From DATCDE01 sp038252405 (GTDB lineage: Bacteria > Actinomycetota > Actinomycetes > Prado026), in the NCBI GenBank assembly GCA_038252405.1, contig JBBSAJ010000026.1, positions 1 through 38,042 on the forward strand: a stretch of 38,042 nucleotides of DNA, in the 5' to 3' direction. Positions 16,116 through 25,600 of this stretch are shown here, in pieces. Position 1 is the first letter of the stretch, and each line of letters begins with the position of its first letter. Both the position numbers and the translations under genes were made by a program. The notes beneath the pieces were generated by a model that ran no database searches, was not told the DNA's origin, and saw nothing but the letters and a program-made list of their open reading frames with translations.

Positions 16116-16369
16116 CCGCAAGAAGGGCACCTTCTGTGCGTGTGGCCGCACAAACCGCACCTTCATGGACGGCGGTTCGGCCGTTCCGGCGTGGCCCGAG
16201 GGACGCTGATCACCGTTGGCGGACGAATGCCGCCCTGCGGCGGCGTCCCCCGACCGGCCGTGGCGATCATGGACGGCGAGCGGCCGCAGCGGGTCGTCGT
16301 CGGCCGAACGGGCGCCGGATGAAGGGCGTACTTGTGCGGCCACACGCACAGAAGGTGCCCTTCATGCGG
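16116..16369. repeat. 254-bp MITE-like element with 38-bp inverted ends
   Basis: Arms at 16116-16153 and 16332-16369 are inverted copies with one mismatch in 38. Each arm itself folds into two adjacent small hairpins: AGAAGG-N3-CCTTCT and TGTGCG-N6-CGCACA. Pairing continues imperfectly inward, with CCTTCAT and GTTCGGCCG repeated in inverse orientation near both inner edges. The 178-bp interior encodes no credible protein. Size and structure fit a non-autonomous miniature inverted-repeat element or a large REP/BIME-type palindrome. It fills the gap between the stops of moeZ and the membrane protein. No clear target-site duplication is seen. Confidence 0.75.
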
Positions 16370-16398
16370 ACGGGTGGGGTGGGGGGCCCGGGGGGCGG

Positions 16399-18942
16399 CT
16401 ACATGTCGCCGCTGCGCTGCAGGCCGGTCAGGGACAGCCAGCCGACCGGGATGGGCAGCCAGAAGGTCACCAGCCGGTAGAGCAGCACAGCGGAGATCGC
16501 CGTCGCGCCGTTGAGGCCGGCCGCGGTGAGGCCTGCTGACATGGCCGCCTCGACGCCGCCCAGGCCGCCGGGGGTAGGCACCGCCGAGCCGACCACGGCC
16601 CCGGCCAGGTAGACCACGGCGACCGCCGGCAGCGACAGCTGGCCGCCGAACGCCCGGGTCGACGCGTCCAGGCACAGCACATAGGCCAGGTTGAGGATCA
16701 GCGCGCCGCCCAGCCCGGTGGCCAGCCGGGCCGGGTGCTGGAACACCGCGACGAGCCTCGGCACCACCTGGCTGACCAGCGGCCGGACCCGGGCCACCAG
16801 CAGCCGGCGTCCGGCCGGCACCGACAGCCCGATCAGCGCGATCAGCACGACCACGAGCACCGCGATCACCGCGCCCTGCGGCGGGGAGAACGACGCCTGA
16901 GGGCCGGTGCCGGCCAGCACGCCGAACAGCACCAGCAGCAGCAGGTGGCTCACGAACATGGCCAGCTGGGCGAGTCCCACGCTGCCGACGGCGACCGCCG
17001 GCTCGACCCCCTGGCGCTGCAGGAATCGGGCGTTCAGCGCCACCGTGCCCACCGCGGTCGGCGCCACCAGACCGGTGAACGACACCGCGAACTGGGTGAG
17101 CACCGCCTTGAAGAAGTTGATCTTCTGCGTGACGAACCCGACGACGGTCATCGCCGCACCGGCGTAGGTGACCATCGACAGCCCGAGCGCGACCGCTCCC
17201 CAGCGCCAGTCGGCTGCCCGGATCACCGAGCCGAGGTCCACCTGCGCGAGCTGGGTGACGATCACGTAGGCCGCCACGACCAGGCCGATGGTCGCCAGCA
17301 CCGTCCGCCAGGACACCCGCTCGAGCTTGACCTCCTCGACCGAGGTGTCCTCGGGGACGACGGCCAGGATCCGCTCCCGCAGGTCGTGCAGCAGCCGCTT
17401 GTCCCCCCGCAGGGCGCTGCGGGTCGGCCGGGCCATCGCGATGCGCTGCAGCAGCGGCAGCGCGCGGACCAGCTCCTGGGCGCCGAGCACCGCGTGAGCG
17501 GTGCTCACGGCCCGCTCCGCGCCGACCCGCAGGGCGAGCGTGGTGAGCAGCTGGGCGGTGTCCAGCCGCAGCGGCAGGTCGCCGGCCGCCACCTCCCCGC
17601 CGCTGACGTTGATCAGCGCGACGCCGCCGTCCGGGGTGAGCAGCAGGCTCTCCTCGCTGAGACCCCGGTGCGCGAGCCGGCGGCCCTGCAGGCTCTTGAG
17701 CGCCCGCCAGGCCGCCTCCAGCCGGGCGTCGTCGAGCAGCTCGTCCTGGACCGGCAGGATCACCGTGTCGCCCACGTGCCCGCCCGTGGGCGTCTCGCCG
17801 TCCCCGGTCGGAGCCCCCTCCGGGGGCGTTCCCGAGGGCGGCGCCGGCGGTGTGGCCTCGCTGTCCGACGCCATCGGGACCTCGGACAGCAGCACACCGT
17901 CCAGGTGCCGCAGCGCGACCAGCGCGGCGTACGGGCCGACCTCGGCAACGGCCATCAGCTCGGGCGTGGCGACCCCGGCCTGCCGCACCGCCAGCGCCAT
18001 CAGCGCAGCGTGGTCCACCGCGCTGCGGACGGTGTAGAACCCCCGACGGGTGGCCGGGCCCTGCAGCCGCAACAGCCGCCAGGCCCGGCTGAACAGGTTC
18101 GACCCGTAGGTGTCCCGGTCCAGCACGTTGACCCGCACCGTGTCGTCGGGCCCGTCGGGGGAGCGCACGAAGGCCAGGTAGCGGCGGGGCTCGATCGAGT
18201 CCACCACGATCCGCTCGAGCTTGCGCACCGGGATGCTGGAGTCCAGCAGCGCGTCGGCGACCCGCCGTCCGGACGGCCGGGTGCTCGCCGCGCCGAGCAG
18301 GGTGCGCACGAGCAGCCCGACGACCCAGCCCAGGAGCAGCGAGAAGCCGGTGGCCAGCACGGTGACATCCCCGGATAGCACCCCCGTCGTGGCCACCGAA
18401 CCGACGAACACGGCGGCCGCGCCGCGCAGCGCCGGCCGCCCGGACAGGTCGGCCAGCGTGAGGAACGCGACCACCCCGACCAGCAGGGTCTGCACGGGCA
18501 GTGAGCGGCTGCCGTCGGGCAGCACCTTGGTGAGCGCCTCGAGCAGCCGGCTCGGCTGGTAGTTGACCACCCAGTAGCGGAACCCGAGGGCCACCACGAC
18601 GGCGAGGGTGGCCGCGACAAGGGCGTCGAGCAGCTGCCAGATCCGTCGCCGGACGACGAGGTCGATGCTCACGGCGACCGGCAGGGCCAGCGTGCCGACG
18701 CCGCTGACGAAGGTGACGACGCTGAGGATCAGCCGGGGCAGGCCGGTGGCGGCGCCGAGGAGGTCCTGCTCGAGTCCGGCCGCGGTGCCCACGGCGAGAC
18801 TGCCGATCGCCAGCACGACGACGAGCAGGACGGTGGCGACGATCAGCCGCACCGCGTCCGCCGGGCGCCGCACGTGCCGGGGCAGCGGGGGCTCGATGAC
18901 GGCGACGCCGCGCTCGCTCGTCGTCCGTTGCGTCCCCGCCAC
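16399..18942 (-). CDS. Multi-domain membrane protein: degenerate kinase domain plus UPF0104/LPG-synthase-type flippase domain
   Basis: An 847-residue inner-membrane protein in three parts. Residues about 25-215 carry several transmembrane helices. Residues about 230-510 resemble a protein or lipid kinase fold but lack catalytic residues: the expected HRD and DFG regions read LAHRGLSEESLLL and VALINVSGG. A Pro/Gly-rich insert of about 45 residues interrupts this part. Residues about 530-835 are the multi-helix lysylphosphatidylglycerol-synthase transmembrane (UPF0104, MprF flippase-like) domain, with PTAVGTVALNARFL and PTPGGLGGVEAAM. No aminoacyl-transferase domain is present, so lipid flipping or transport is more likely than lysine transfer. 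GTG 18942 fits a CACGAT box at -12 to -7. It is divergent from the ATL gene. Confidence 0.85.
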   Translation of the reverse strand: MAGTQRTTSERGVAVIEPPLPRHVRRPADAVRLIVATVLLVVVLAIGSLAVGTAAGLEQDLLGAATGLPRLILSVVTFVSGVGTLALPVAVSIDLVVRRRIWQLLDALVAATLAVVVALGFRYWVVNYQPSRLLEALTKVLPDGSRSLPVQTLLVGVVAFLTLADLSGRPALRGAAAVFVGSVATTGVLSGDVTVLATGFSLLLGWVVGLLVRTLLGAASTRPSGRRVADALLDSSIPVRKLERIVVDSIEPRRYLAFVRSPDGPDDTVRVNVLDRDTYGSNLFSRAWRLLRLQGPATRRGFYTVRSAVDHAALMALAVRQAGVATPELMAVAEVGPYAALVALRHLDGVLLSEVPMASDSEATPPAPPSGTPPEGAPTGDGETPTGGHVGDTVILPVQDELLDDARLEAAWRALKSLQGRRLAHRGLSEESLLLTPDGGVALINVSGGEVAAGDLPLRLDTAQLLTTLALRVGAERAVSTAHAVLGAQELVRALPLLQRIAMARPTRSALRGDKRLLHDLRERILAVVPEDTSVEEVKLERVSWRTVLATIGLVVAAYVIVTQLAQVDLGSVIRAADWRWGAVALGLSMVTYAGAAMTVVGFVTQKINFFKAVLTQFAVSFTGLVAPTAVGTVALNARFLQRQGVEPAVAVGSVGLAQLAMFVSHLLLLVLFGVLAGTGPQASFSPPQGAVIAVLVVVLIALIGLSVPAGRRLLVARVRPLVSQVVPRLVAVFQHPARLATGLGGALILNLAYVLCLDASTRAFGGQLSLPAVAVVYLAGAVVGSAVPTPGGLGGVEAAMSAGLTAAGLNGATAISAVLLYRLVTFWLPIPVGWLSLTGLQRSGDM

Positions 18943-18948
18943 GGGTTG

Positions 18949-18966
18949 ATCGTGCCATGCCAGGAT
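18949..18966. promoter_or_regulatory. Back-to-back leaderless promoters for the membrane protein and ATL genes
   Basis: The minus-strand hexamer CACGAT (18949-18954) is exactly at -12 to -7 of GTG 18942. The plus-strand hexamer CAGGAT (18961-18966) is exactly at -12 to -7 of GTG 18973. The two starts are only 30 bp apart and neither has a Shine-Dalgarno sequence. Both hexamers keep the critical A and T of TANNNT. Any -35 contacts would fall inside the opposite gene, so simultaneous firing is probably exclusive. Confidence 0.5.
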
Positions 18967-18972
18967 CGGCGG

Positions 18973-19278
18973 GTGATCCCTCCCGCGCCGGACGACTACG
19001 CCGAGGAGGTGCTGGCCCTGGTGGAGCGGATCCCCCCGGGGCGGGTGCTCACCTACGGTGACCTGGCCGGGCTGGTGGGCCGGGGCGGTCCCCGGCAGGC
19101 CGGCACCGTGATGGCCACCTGGGGTGGCGGCGTGCCCTGGTGGCGGGTGGTGCGGGCCGACGGGCGGCCGGCCAGCGGTCACGAGCAGGAGGCGCTCGAG
19201 CGGCTGCGCGCGGAGGGGACACCGCTGCGTTCCGGCGGCGACCGGGTGGACCTGGGCCGCTGCCGGCTCACGCCCTGA
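18973..19278 (+). CDS. Alkyltransferase-like (ATL) DNA repair protein
   Basis: A 101-residue protein with the DNA-binding domain of O6-alkylguanine-DNA alkyltransferase (PPGRVLTYGDLAGLVGRGG, QAGTVMATW). The methyl-acceptor Cys of PCHR is replaced by Trp, seen as VPWWRVV. ATL proteins recognise bulky O6-alkylguanine, flip it out and hand the lesion to nucleotide excision repair without repairing it themselves. It starts leaderless at GTG 18973. Its place just before adnA matches the mycobacterial order. Confidence 0.92.
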   Translation: MIPPAPDDYAEEVLALVERIPPGRVLTYGDLAGLVGRGGPRQAGTVMATWGGGVPWWRVVRADGRPASGHEQEALERLRAEGTPLRSGGDRVDLGRCRLTP

Positions 19279-19318
19279 CGGCTCGGCCCGGACGGCCTGG
19301 GGACGGCGGCCCGGGGAC

Positions 19319-19340
19319 TGTCGGACCCCCATGGTTGGCT
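19319..19340 (+). promoter_or_regulatory. Candidate DNA-damage (PafBC-type) promoter of adnAB
   Basis: TGTCGGAC (19319-19326), eight bases, then TTGGCT (19335-19340) follows the layout of the mycobacterial RecA-independent damage promoter, TGTCRGTG-N8-TANNNT, with two differences in the first box and one in the second. Transcription would start near 19347, about 39 bases before the adnA GTG, whose ribosome-binding site is a G-rich GAGAGGGGGG. The match is by eye and control by PafBC is inference. Confidence 0.5.
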
Positions 19341-19385
19341 GGGACGTCGTGGGGGGAGGTGGCCCCCGAGAGGGGGGCGCAGGCG

Positions 19386-22300
19386 GTGACCACGAGGCCA
19401 GCGAGCACGACGTCGGCAGGTCGCGGCGCGTCGGCGGGCCACCTCCCCACGTACCGGCTGCTGGGCGGGGCGCTGCCGGCCGTCCGGGTGCCCACGCTCG
19501 ACCCGGCGCAGCAGGCCGTGGTCGACCGGGTTCGGCGGTCCGGGCACGGGCCGCTGCTGGTGCTGGCCGGCCCGGGCACCGGCAAGACCACCACGGTGGT
19601 CGAGGCGGTCGTGGCTCGCGTCCAGGCGGGCACCGACCCGGACCGGGTGCTCACGCTGACCTTCAGCCGCAAGGCCGCGGCCGAGCTGCGGCAGCGGATC
19701 GGGGCCCGGCTGGGCCGCACCGTCGCCACGCAGGGCGCCTGGACCTTCCATGCCTTCGCCTACGCGCTGGCCGGGGAGACCAGGGCCCCGGAGGACGTCG
19801 GGCGTCCGCTGAGCCTGCTGTCCGGGCCGGAGCAGGAGCTGGTGGTCCGCGAGCTGCTGGCCGGGCAGCTCGCCGAGCACACCGTCAGCTGGCCGGCCGA
19901 CCTTCGGGTCGCGCTGCCCACCCGGGGCTTCGCCGACGAGGTCCGCGCGCTCGTGGCGCGGGCCCGCGGGCTCGGGCTGGAGCCGCAGACCCTGCGCGCC
20001 TTCGCCGAGCCCGAGCGCCCCGACTGGGTGGCCGCCGCGGGGTTCCTCGCGGAGTACCTCGAGGTGCTCGACGCGCAGGGGGCGCTCGACTACGGCGAGC
20101 TGGTGCAGCGGGCCGTGGTCCACGCCGAGTCGCCCGACGGGCAGGCCCTGCTGCGCTCCCGGTACGACCTCGTGGTCGTCGACGAGTACCAGGACACCGA
20201 TCCGGCCCAGGAGCGGCTGCTGCAGGCCATGGCCGGGTCCGGCCGCGACCTGGTCGTCGTCGGCGACCCGGACCAGGCGATCTACTCCTTCCGCGGCGCG
20301 GTCGTGCGCGGCCTGCTGGACTTCCGCGACCGGTTCCCCCGCAGCGACGGCCAGCGCTCCGAGGTGCTGACCCTGGCCGTGTCCCGCCGGGCCGGCGCCG
20401 AGCTGCTGGCCGCCTCCCGGGCGCTGGCCGAGCGGATGCCGCTGGCCGGCTCCGGCCTGGCCGAGCACCTGCGGGAGCACCGCCGGCTCGAGCCCGGACC
20501 GGGCCTTCGGCCAGGGTCGGTCGAGGTGCGGACCTACGCCAGTCCCGGCCGGCAGCTGGAGAGCGTCGCCGACGCGCTGCGCCGCGAGCACCTGGACGCC
20601 GGGACACCGTGGTCGTCGATGGCCGTGCTGGTGCGCTCGGGGGCGAGGTCGGTGCCGGGTGTGCGCCGGGTGCTCGGCGCGGCCGGCGTCCCGGTGGAGG
20701 TGGCCGGCGACGAGCTGCCGCTGGCCCGCGAGCCCGCCGTCCAGCCGCTGCTCCTCGCGCTGCGGGTGGTCGACGACCCCGCCGAGCTCACCACCTCGGC
20801 GGCCAGGGCGCTGCTGCTGTCCCCGCTGGGGGCGGCCGACCCCACCCTGCTGCGCCGGCTCGGGCGGGCGCTGCGCGACGACGAGCGGGCGGCGCTGCTC
20901 GCCGTCGACGAGGTCGGGGCCCGGCTGGCGCGACCGTCCGACGAGCTCATCCGCGCGGCGGTGGCCGAGCTCGAGCACGTCGCCACCCTGGACGACCGGC
21001 TGGCCGCCCCGGTGCGTCGGCTCGGCGGACTGCTGCGGGCCGCCCGCGAGGTGGCGCACGGCGGGGGCAGCGCCTACGAGGTGCTGTGGGCGCTGTGGTC
21101 GGGCACCCCCTGGCCGCAGCGGCTGGAGCGCTCCGCCGCTGCCGGAGGCCCCGCCGGTCGGGCCGCCGACCGCGACCTCGACGCCGTGGTGGCGCTGTTC
21201 GACGTCGCTGCCCGCGACGAGCAGCGCGTCGAGCACCGCGGGCTGGGTCCGTTCCTGGACCAGCTCGAGGCCCAGCAGATCCCGGCCGACACGCTGGCCG
21301 AGAAGGGGTTGCGCCGGGACGCTGTCCGGGTGCTCACGGCCCACCGGAGCAAGGGCCTGGAGTGGGACGTCGTCGCCGTGGTCGACGTCCAGGAGGATGT
21401 CTGGCCGGACCTTCGGCACCGCGGCTCGCTGCTGCAGCCCGAGCGGCTCTCCGCCGACGGGCTGGTCGAGGCGCCGCCGTCCTGGGCTGCGCTGGCCGAG
21501 GAGCGCCGGCTGTTCTACGTGGCCGTCACCCGGGCCCGGCGTCGGCTGCTGGTCACCGCCGTCGACTCGCCGGAGGACGACGGGGTGCGACCGTCCCGGT
21601 TCATCGCCGAGCTCGGGACCGAGCCGGTGCCGGTCCGCGACCGGCCGCACCGGCCGCTGACCCTGCCGGCGCTGGTGGCCGAGCTGCGCTCGGTCGCGGC
21701 CGACCGGCAGGCCCCGGCCCGGCTCCGGGCGGAGGCCGCTCGGCGGCTGTCGGAGCTGGCGGCCGCGACCGAGGGTGGCCTGCCGCTGGTCCCGATCGCC
21801 CACCCGGACCGCTGGTGGGGCCTGGCCGACCTCACCGACCCCGGCCAGCCGCTGCATCCGCAGGCGACGCCGATCCGGCTGTCCGGGTCGTCGCTGGAAC
21901 GGATGGAGTCCTGCCCGCTGCGCTGGTTCCTGGAGCACGAGGCCAAAGGCGAGTCGGCCCGCAGCACCGCACTCGGCTTCGGCTCGATCGTGCACGCGCT
22001 GGCCCACGACGTGGCGGCCGGGCGCAGCCCCGCGGACGCCGAGCAGCTGATGGCCCTGGTGGAGTCGGTGTGGGGCCAGCTGTCCTTCGAGGCGCGCTGG
22101 CAGTCCGCCCAGGAGAAGGAGCGGGCGCGCACCGCCCTGGGGCTGTTCGTGGCCTGGCACCAGGCCGATCGGGGGCGCCGGCTGGTCGCGACCGAGCACG
22201 CCTTCGAGACCCGGTTCACGGTCAACGGCCGCGAGGTCGAGCTGCGCGGCCGGATGGACCGGGTGGAGATCGACGTCGACGGCTCGGTGCACGTGGTGGA

Positions 22301-22664
22301 CCTGAAGACCGGCAAGTACTCCCCGACCGGTCCCCAGGTCCAGCTGCACGTGCAGCTGGCCACCTACCAGCTGGCGGTGCGCGAGGGAGCGCTGACCGGG
22401 CTGGACACCGTGGCCGAGGCGGCCTGCGGCGGCGCCGAGCTGGTCCAGCTGCGGACCTCGACGAAGGAGGGCCTGCCCAAGGTGCAGCAGCAGCCGGCGC
22501 TGACCGAGCTGCCGGACCCCGAGTGGATCGACGGCGTGCTGGCCGAGGCGGTCGAGCGGATGGTCACCGAGGAGTTCCCGGCCACCCCGGGGGACCAGTG
22601 CGGCTTCTGCACGTTCAGGGGCGTCTGCCCCGGCCGGGACGAGGGTCGGCAGGTGGTCCGGTGA
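19386..22664 (+). CDS. adnA: AdnA-type helicase-nuclease subunit with Fe-S nuclease domain
   Basis: A 1092-residue UvrD/Rep-family (SF1A) motor fused to a RecB-like PD-(D/E)XK nuclease, the first subunit of the actinobacterial AdnAB complex that resects double-strand breaks. Walker A AGPGTGKT is at 61-68, VVDEYQDTD near 265, VVGDPDQAIYSFRG near 295, HRSKGLEWDV near 655 and VTRARRRL near 713. The nuclease part shows GSIVHALAH, DLKTGKYS (about 973) and QLATYQLAV. Cys843 in MESCPLRW together with the three cysteines of QCGFCTFRGVCP (about 1072-1082) forms the four-Cys iron-sulfur signature that I recall for AdnA. The downstream partner starts inside its stop codon (GTGA overlap). Confidence 0.95.
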   Translation: MTTRPASTTSAGRGASAGHLPTYRLLGGALPAVRVPTLDPAQQAVVDRVRRSGHGPLLVLAGPGTGKTTTVVEAVVARVQAGTDPDRVLTLTFSRKAAAELRQRIGARLGRTVATQGAWTFHAFAYALAGETRAPEDVGRPLSLLSGPEQELVVRELLAGQLAEHTVSWPADLRVALPTRGFADEVRALVARARGLGLEPQTLRAFAEPERPDWVAAAGFLAEYLEVLDAQGALDYGELVQRAVVHAESPDGQALLRSRYDLVVVDEYQDTDPAQERLLQAMAGSGRDLVVVGDPDQAIYSFRGAVVRGLLDFRDRFPRSDGQRSEVLTLAVSRRAGAELLAASRALAERMPLAGSGLAEHLREHRRLEPGPGLRPGSVEVRTYASPGRQLESVADALRREHLDAGTPWSSMAVLVRSGARSVPGVRRVLGAAGVPVEVAGDELPLAREPAVQPLLLALRVVDDPAELTTSAARALLLSPLGAADPTLLRRLGRALRDDERAALLAVDEVGARLARPSDELIRAAVAELEHVATLDDRLAAPVRRLGGLLRAAREVAHGGGSAYEVLWALWSGTPWPQRLERSAAAGGPAGRAADRDLDAVVALFDVAARDEQRVEHRGLGPFLDQLEAQQIPADTLAEKGLRRDAVRVLTAHRSKGLEWDVVAVVDVQEDVWPDLRHRGSLLQPERLSADGLVEAPPSWAALAEERRLFYVAVTRARRRLLVTAVDSPEDDGVRPSRFIAELGTEPVPVRDRPHRPLTLPALVAELRSVAADRQAPARLRAEAARRLSELAAATEGGLPLVPIAHPDRWWGLADLTDPGQPLHPQATPIRLSGSSLERMESCPLRWFLEHEAKGESARSTALGFGSIVHALAHDVAAGRSPADAEQLMALVESVWGQLSFEARWQSAQEKERARTALGLFVAWHQADRGRRLVATEHAFETRFTVNGREVELRGRMDRVEIDVDGSVHVVDLKTGKYSPTGPQVQLHVQLATYQLAVREGALTGLDTVAEAACGGAELVQLRTSTKEGLPKVQQQPALTELPDPEWIDGVLAEAVERMVTEEFPATPGDQCGFCTFRGVCPGRDEGRQVVR

Positions 22665-25600
22665 GCCACCAGCCGCTGACGTCGCCGGAGCAGCTGAGTG
22701 CGCTGCTCGACGTCCCGTTCACCGCCGAGCAGCTGGCCGCCGCGACCGCGCCGCTCGAGCCCGGCGTGGTCATCGCCGGGGCCGGCTCGGGCAAGACCAC
22801 CGTGATGGCCGCGCGGGTGGTGTGGCTGGTCGCGTCCGGGCAGGTGCGTCCCGAGCAGGTGCTGGGCCTGACCTTCACGAACAAGGCGGCCGGCGAGCTG
22901 GCCCAGCGGATTCGGGCGGCGCTGCGCCGGGCCGTCCCGGCCGCCCCCGTCACGGACCCCGGTGAGCAGGTCGACGGCGAGCCCACGGTGGCCACCTACC
23001 ACGCGTACGCGGGCCGGCTGCTGCGCGAGCACGGGCTGCGGATCGGGCTGGAGCCGCGGGCCCGCCTGCTCGCCGACGCCACCCGGTTCCAGCTCGTCGA
23101 TCGGGTGCTGCGCCGGGCCCCCGGGCCGTTCGTCGCGCTCAACACCGGCGTGCGGACGCTGGTCGGGGACGTCGTCTCGCTGGACGGCGAGCTGAGCGAG
23201 CACCTGGTCACCGTCGAGGCGCTGCGCGCGGAGGACGCCGCCATCGCCCGTGACGTCGCCTCGGTGCGGCGGGTCACCGCGAAGCTCCGGGAGGTGGCCG
23301 ACACCGCCGCCAAGCGGGACGAGCTGGCCACCCTCGTCGAGCTGGTCCGGGCCGAGAAGGCGCACCTGGGGACCCTCGACTTCGGCGACCAGCTGGCCGC
23401 GGCCGCGCGGCTGGTGTCCGAGCACCCCGCCGTGGGTGAGATCGAGCAGGACCGGTTCCGGGTCGTGCTGCTCGACGAGTACCAGGACACCTCGGTGGCC
23501 CAGAAGCAGCTGCTCGTGGGGCTGTTCGGCGGCGGCCACCCGGTGACCGCGGTCGGGGACCCGTTTCAGGCGATCTACGGCTGGCGCGGCGCGTCGGTGG
23601 CCAACATCGACGCGTTCCCCGAGGACTTCCCGCGGGCCGACGGCTCGGCGTCCACCCGGTACGGGCTGTCCCGCAACAACCGCAGCGGTGGCCGGCTGCT
23701 CGGGCTGGCGAACGCCCTGGCCGGGCCGCTGCGCGAGCGGCACCCGGGCTCCGGGCTGCTGCAGCCGCGCCCCGGGGTCGAGGACGCCGGGGACACCGTC
23801 TGCGCGCTGCTGCCGACCTACGCCGACGAGGTGGCCTGGGTCACCGGCCAGGTCCAGGCGCAGCTGGACTCCGGGATGGCGCCACGCGACATCGCGCTCC
23901 TCGTGCGGGTGCGCAGCGACTTCCCGGCCTACCACGACGCCCTGGCTGAGCGCGGCATCCCGGTCGAGGTCGTCGGCCTGGGCGGGCTGCTGGCGCTGCC
24001 CGAGGTGTCCGACGTGGTCGCCACCCTCGAGGTGCTGGACGAGCCCACGGCCAACGCGGCCCTGCTGCGGCTGCTGACCGGGCCGCGCTGGCGGATCGGC
24101 CCGCGCGACCTCGCGCTGCTGGGCCGCCGCGCCGTGCACCTGGTCAGAGGGGACCAGCCGCAGGCGACCGACGACATCGCGCTGCTGCTGGAGGAGGCCG
24201 TCGCCGGGGTCGACCCGGCCGATGTGGTGTCCCTGGTCGAGGCGCTGGACCACCCGGGCGGCGCGGCGTACTCCGCCGCGGCCCGGCAGCGGTTCAAGGA
24301 GCTGTCCGACGAGCTGCGGGCGCTGCGCCGGCACCTCGGCGAGCCGCTGCTCGACCTCGTCGCCCGGGTGGTGTCCACCACCGGCCTGGACGTCGAGGTG
24401 GGCGCGGCACCGGCCGCCGCGAAGGCCCACCGGGCCGAGGCGCTGGGCTCCTTCCTGGAGCAGGCCGAGGCCTTCGCCGACCTCGACGGCGACCCCAGCG
24501 TGCGCGCGTTCCTGTCCTACCTGCGGGCGGCCGAGGAGTTCGACCGGGGTCTGGACACCACGGCCCCCTCGCCCAGCGACAGCGTCAAGCTGCTGACCGT
24601 GCACAAGGCCAAGGGCCTGGAGTGGCCCGTCGTCGTGCTGCCGAACCTCACGTCCGAGGTGTTCCCGGCCAAGCGGGGCCGGGCCCGCTGGACCAAGGCG
24701 GCCAAGACGCTGCCCACCACGCTGCGCGGCGACGCGGACGACTTCCCCGTGATCGCCGACTGGAGCAACAAGGGGCTCGAAGCCTTCGACCAGGCGATGG
24801 CCGAGCTGGACCAGCTGGAGGAGCGGCGGCTCGGCTACGTGGCCGTCACCAGGGCCAAGCAGCTGCTCATCGCGTCGTCCCACTGGTGGGGTCCGAGCCA
24901 GCGCAAGCCGCGTGGACCGTCGGCCTACCTCGAAGCCGTCCGCAGCCACTGCGAGGCCGGCGGCGGGGCGGTCGAGCACTGGGAGCCGCCACCGGACGAC
25001 GACGCCAACCCGGCCCTGCTGGAGCAGGTCGAGCACCCCTGGCCGGTGCCCTTGCAGGCCGAGCCGCTGGCCGCCCGGCGGGAGGCGGCCGAGCTGGTCC
25101 GGGCGGCCCTGGCCGGTCAGCTGGAGCCGACCGGCGAGCGCCTCTCCGACGCCGAGCGGGCCCGGGTCGCCGAGTGGGACCGCGACCTCGAGGTGCTGCT
25201 GACCGAGGCGCGGCTGCTGCACCGGGTCGAGACCGCGGTGCCGCTGCCGTCGTCACTGTCGGCGTCCGGCCTGGTGCGGCTCGCGGCCGACCCGGACGGC
25301 TTCGCCCGGGACCTGGTCCGGCCGATGCCGCGGCCCCCCGCGCCGGCCGCGCACCGGGGCACCCGGTTCCACGCGTGGGTCGAGTCGCTGTTCGGCGAGC
25401 AGCCGCTGCTGGACCGTAGCGACCTCGAGGGTGCGGCCGACGACGACCTGGTGCTGGACGCCCAGCTGCGGGCGCTGCAGCAGGCCTTCCTGGCCGGCCC
25501 GTACGCGCGGCTGGCCCCGCACCGGGTGGAGGCGCCGTTCCAGCTGGTCCTGGGCGACCGGGTGGTGCGGGGCCGCATCGATGCCGTGTACCGCACCGAC

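Noticed and set aside
16136..16370. Open frames within the inverted-repeat element
   Set aside because: They arise from the palindromic GC-rich sequence, have no ribosome-binding site and no resemblance to a transposase.
19179..25222. Long minus-strand open frames across adnA and adnB
   Set aside because: They mirror the helicase genes, have low-complexity translations and no family motifs, and lack ribosome-binding sites.
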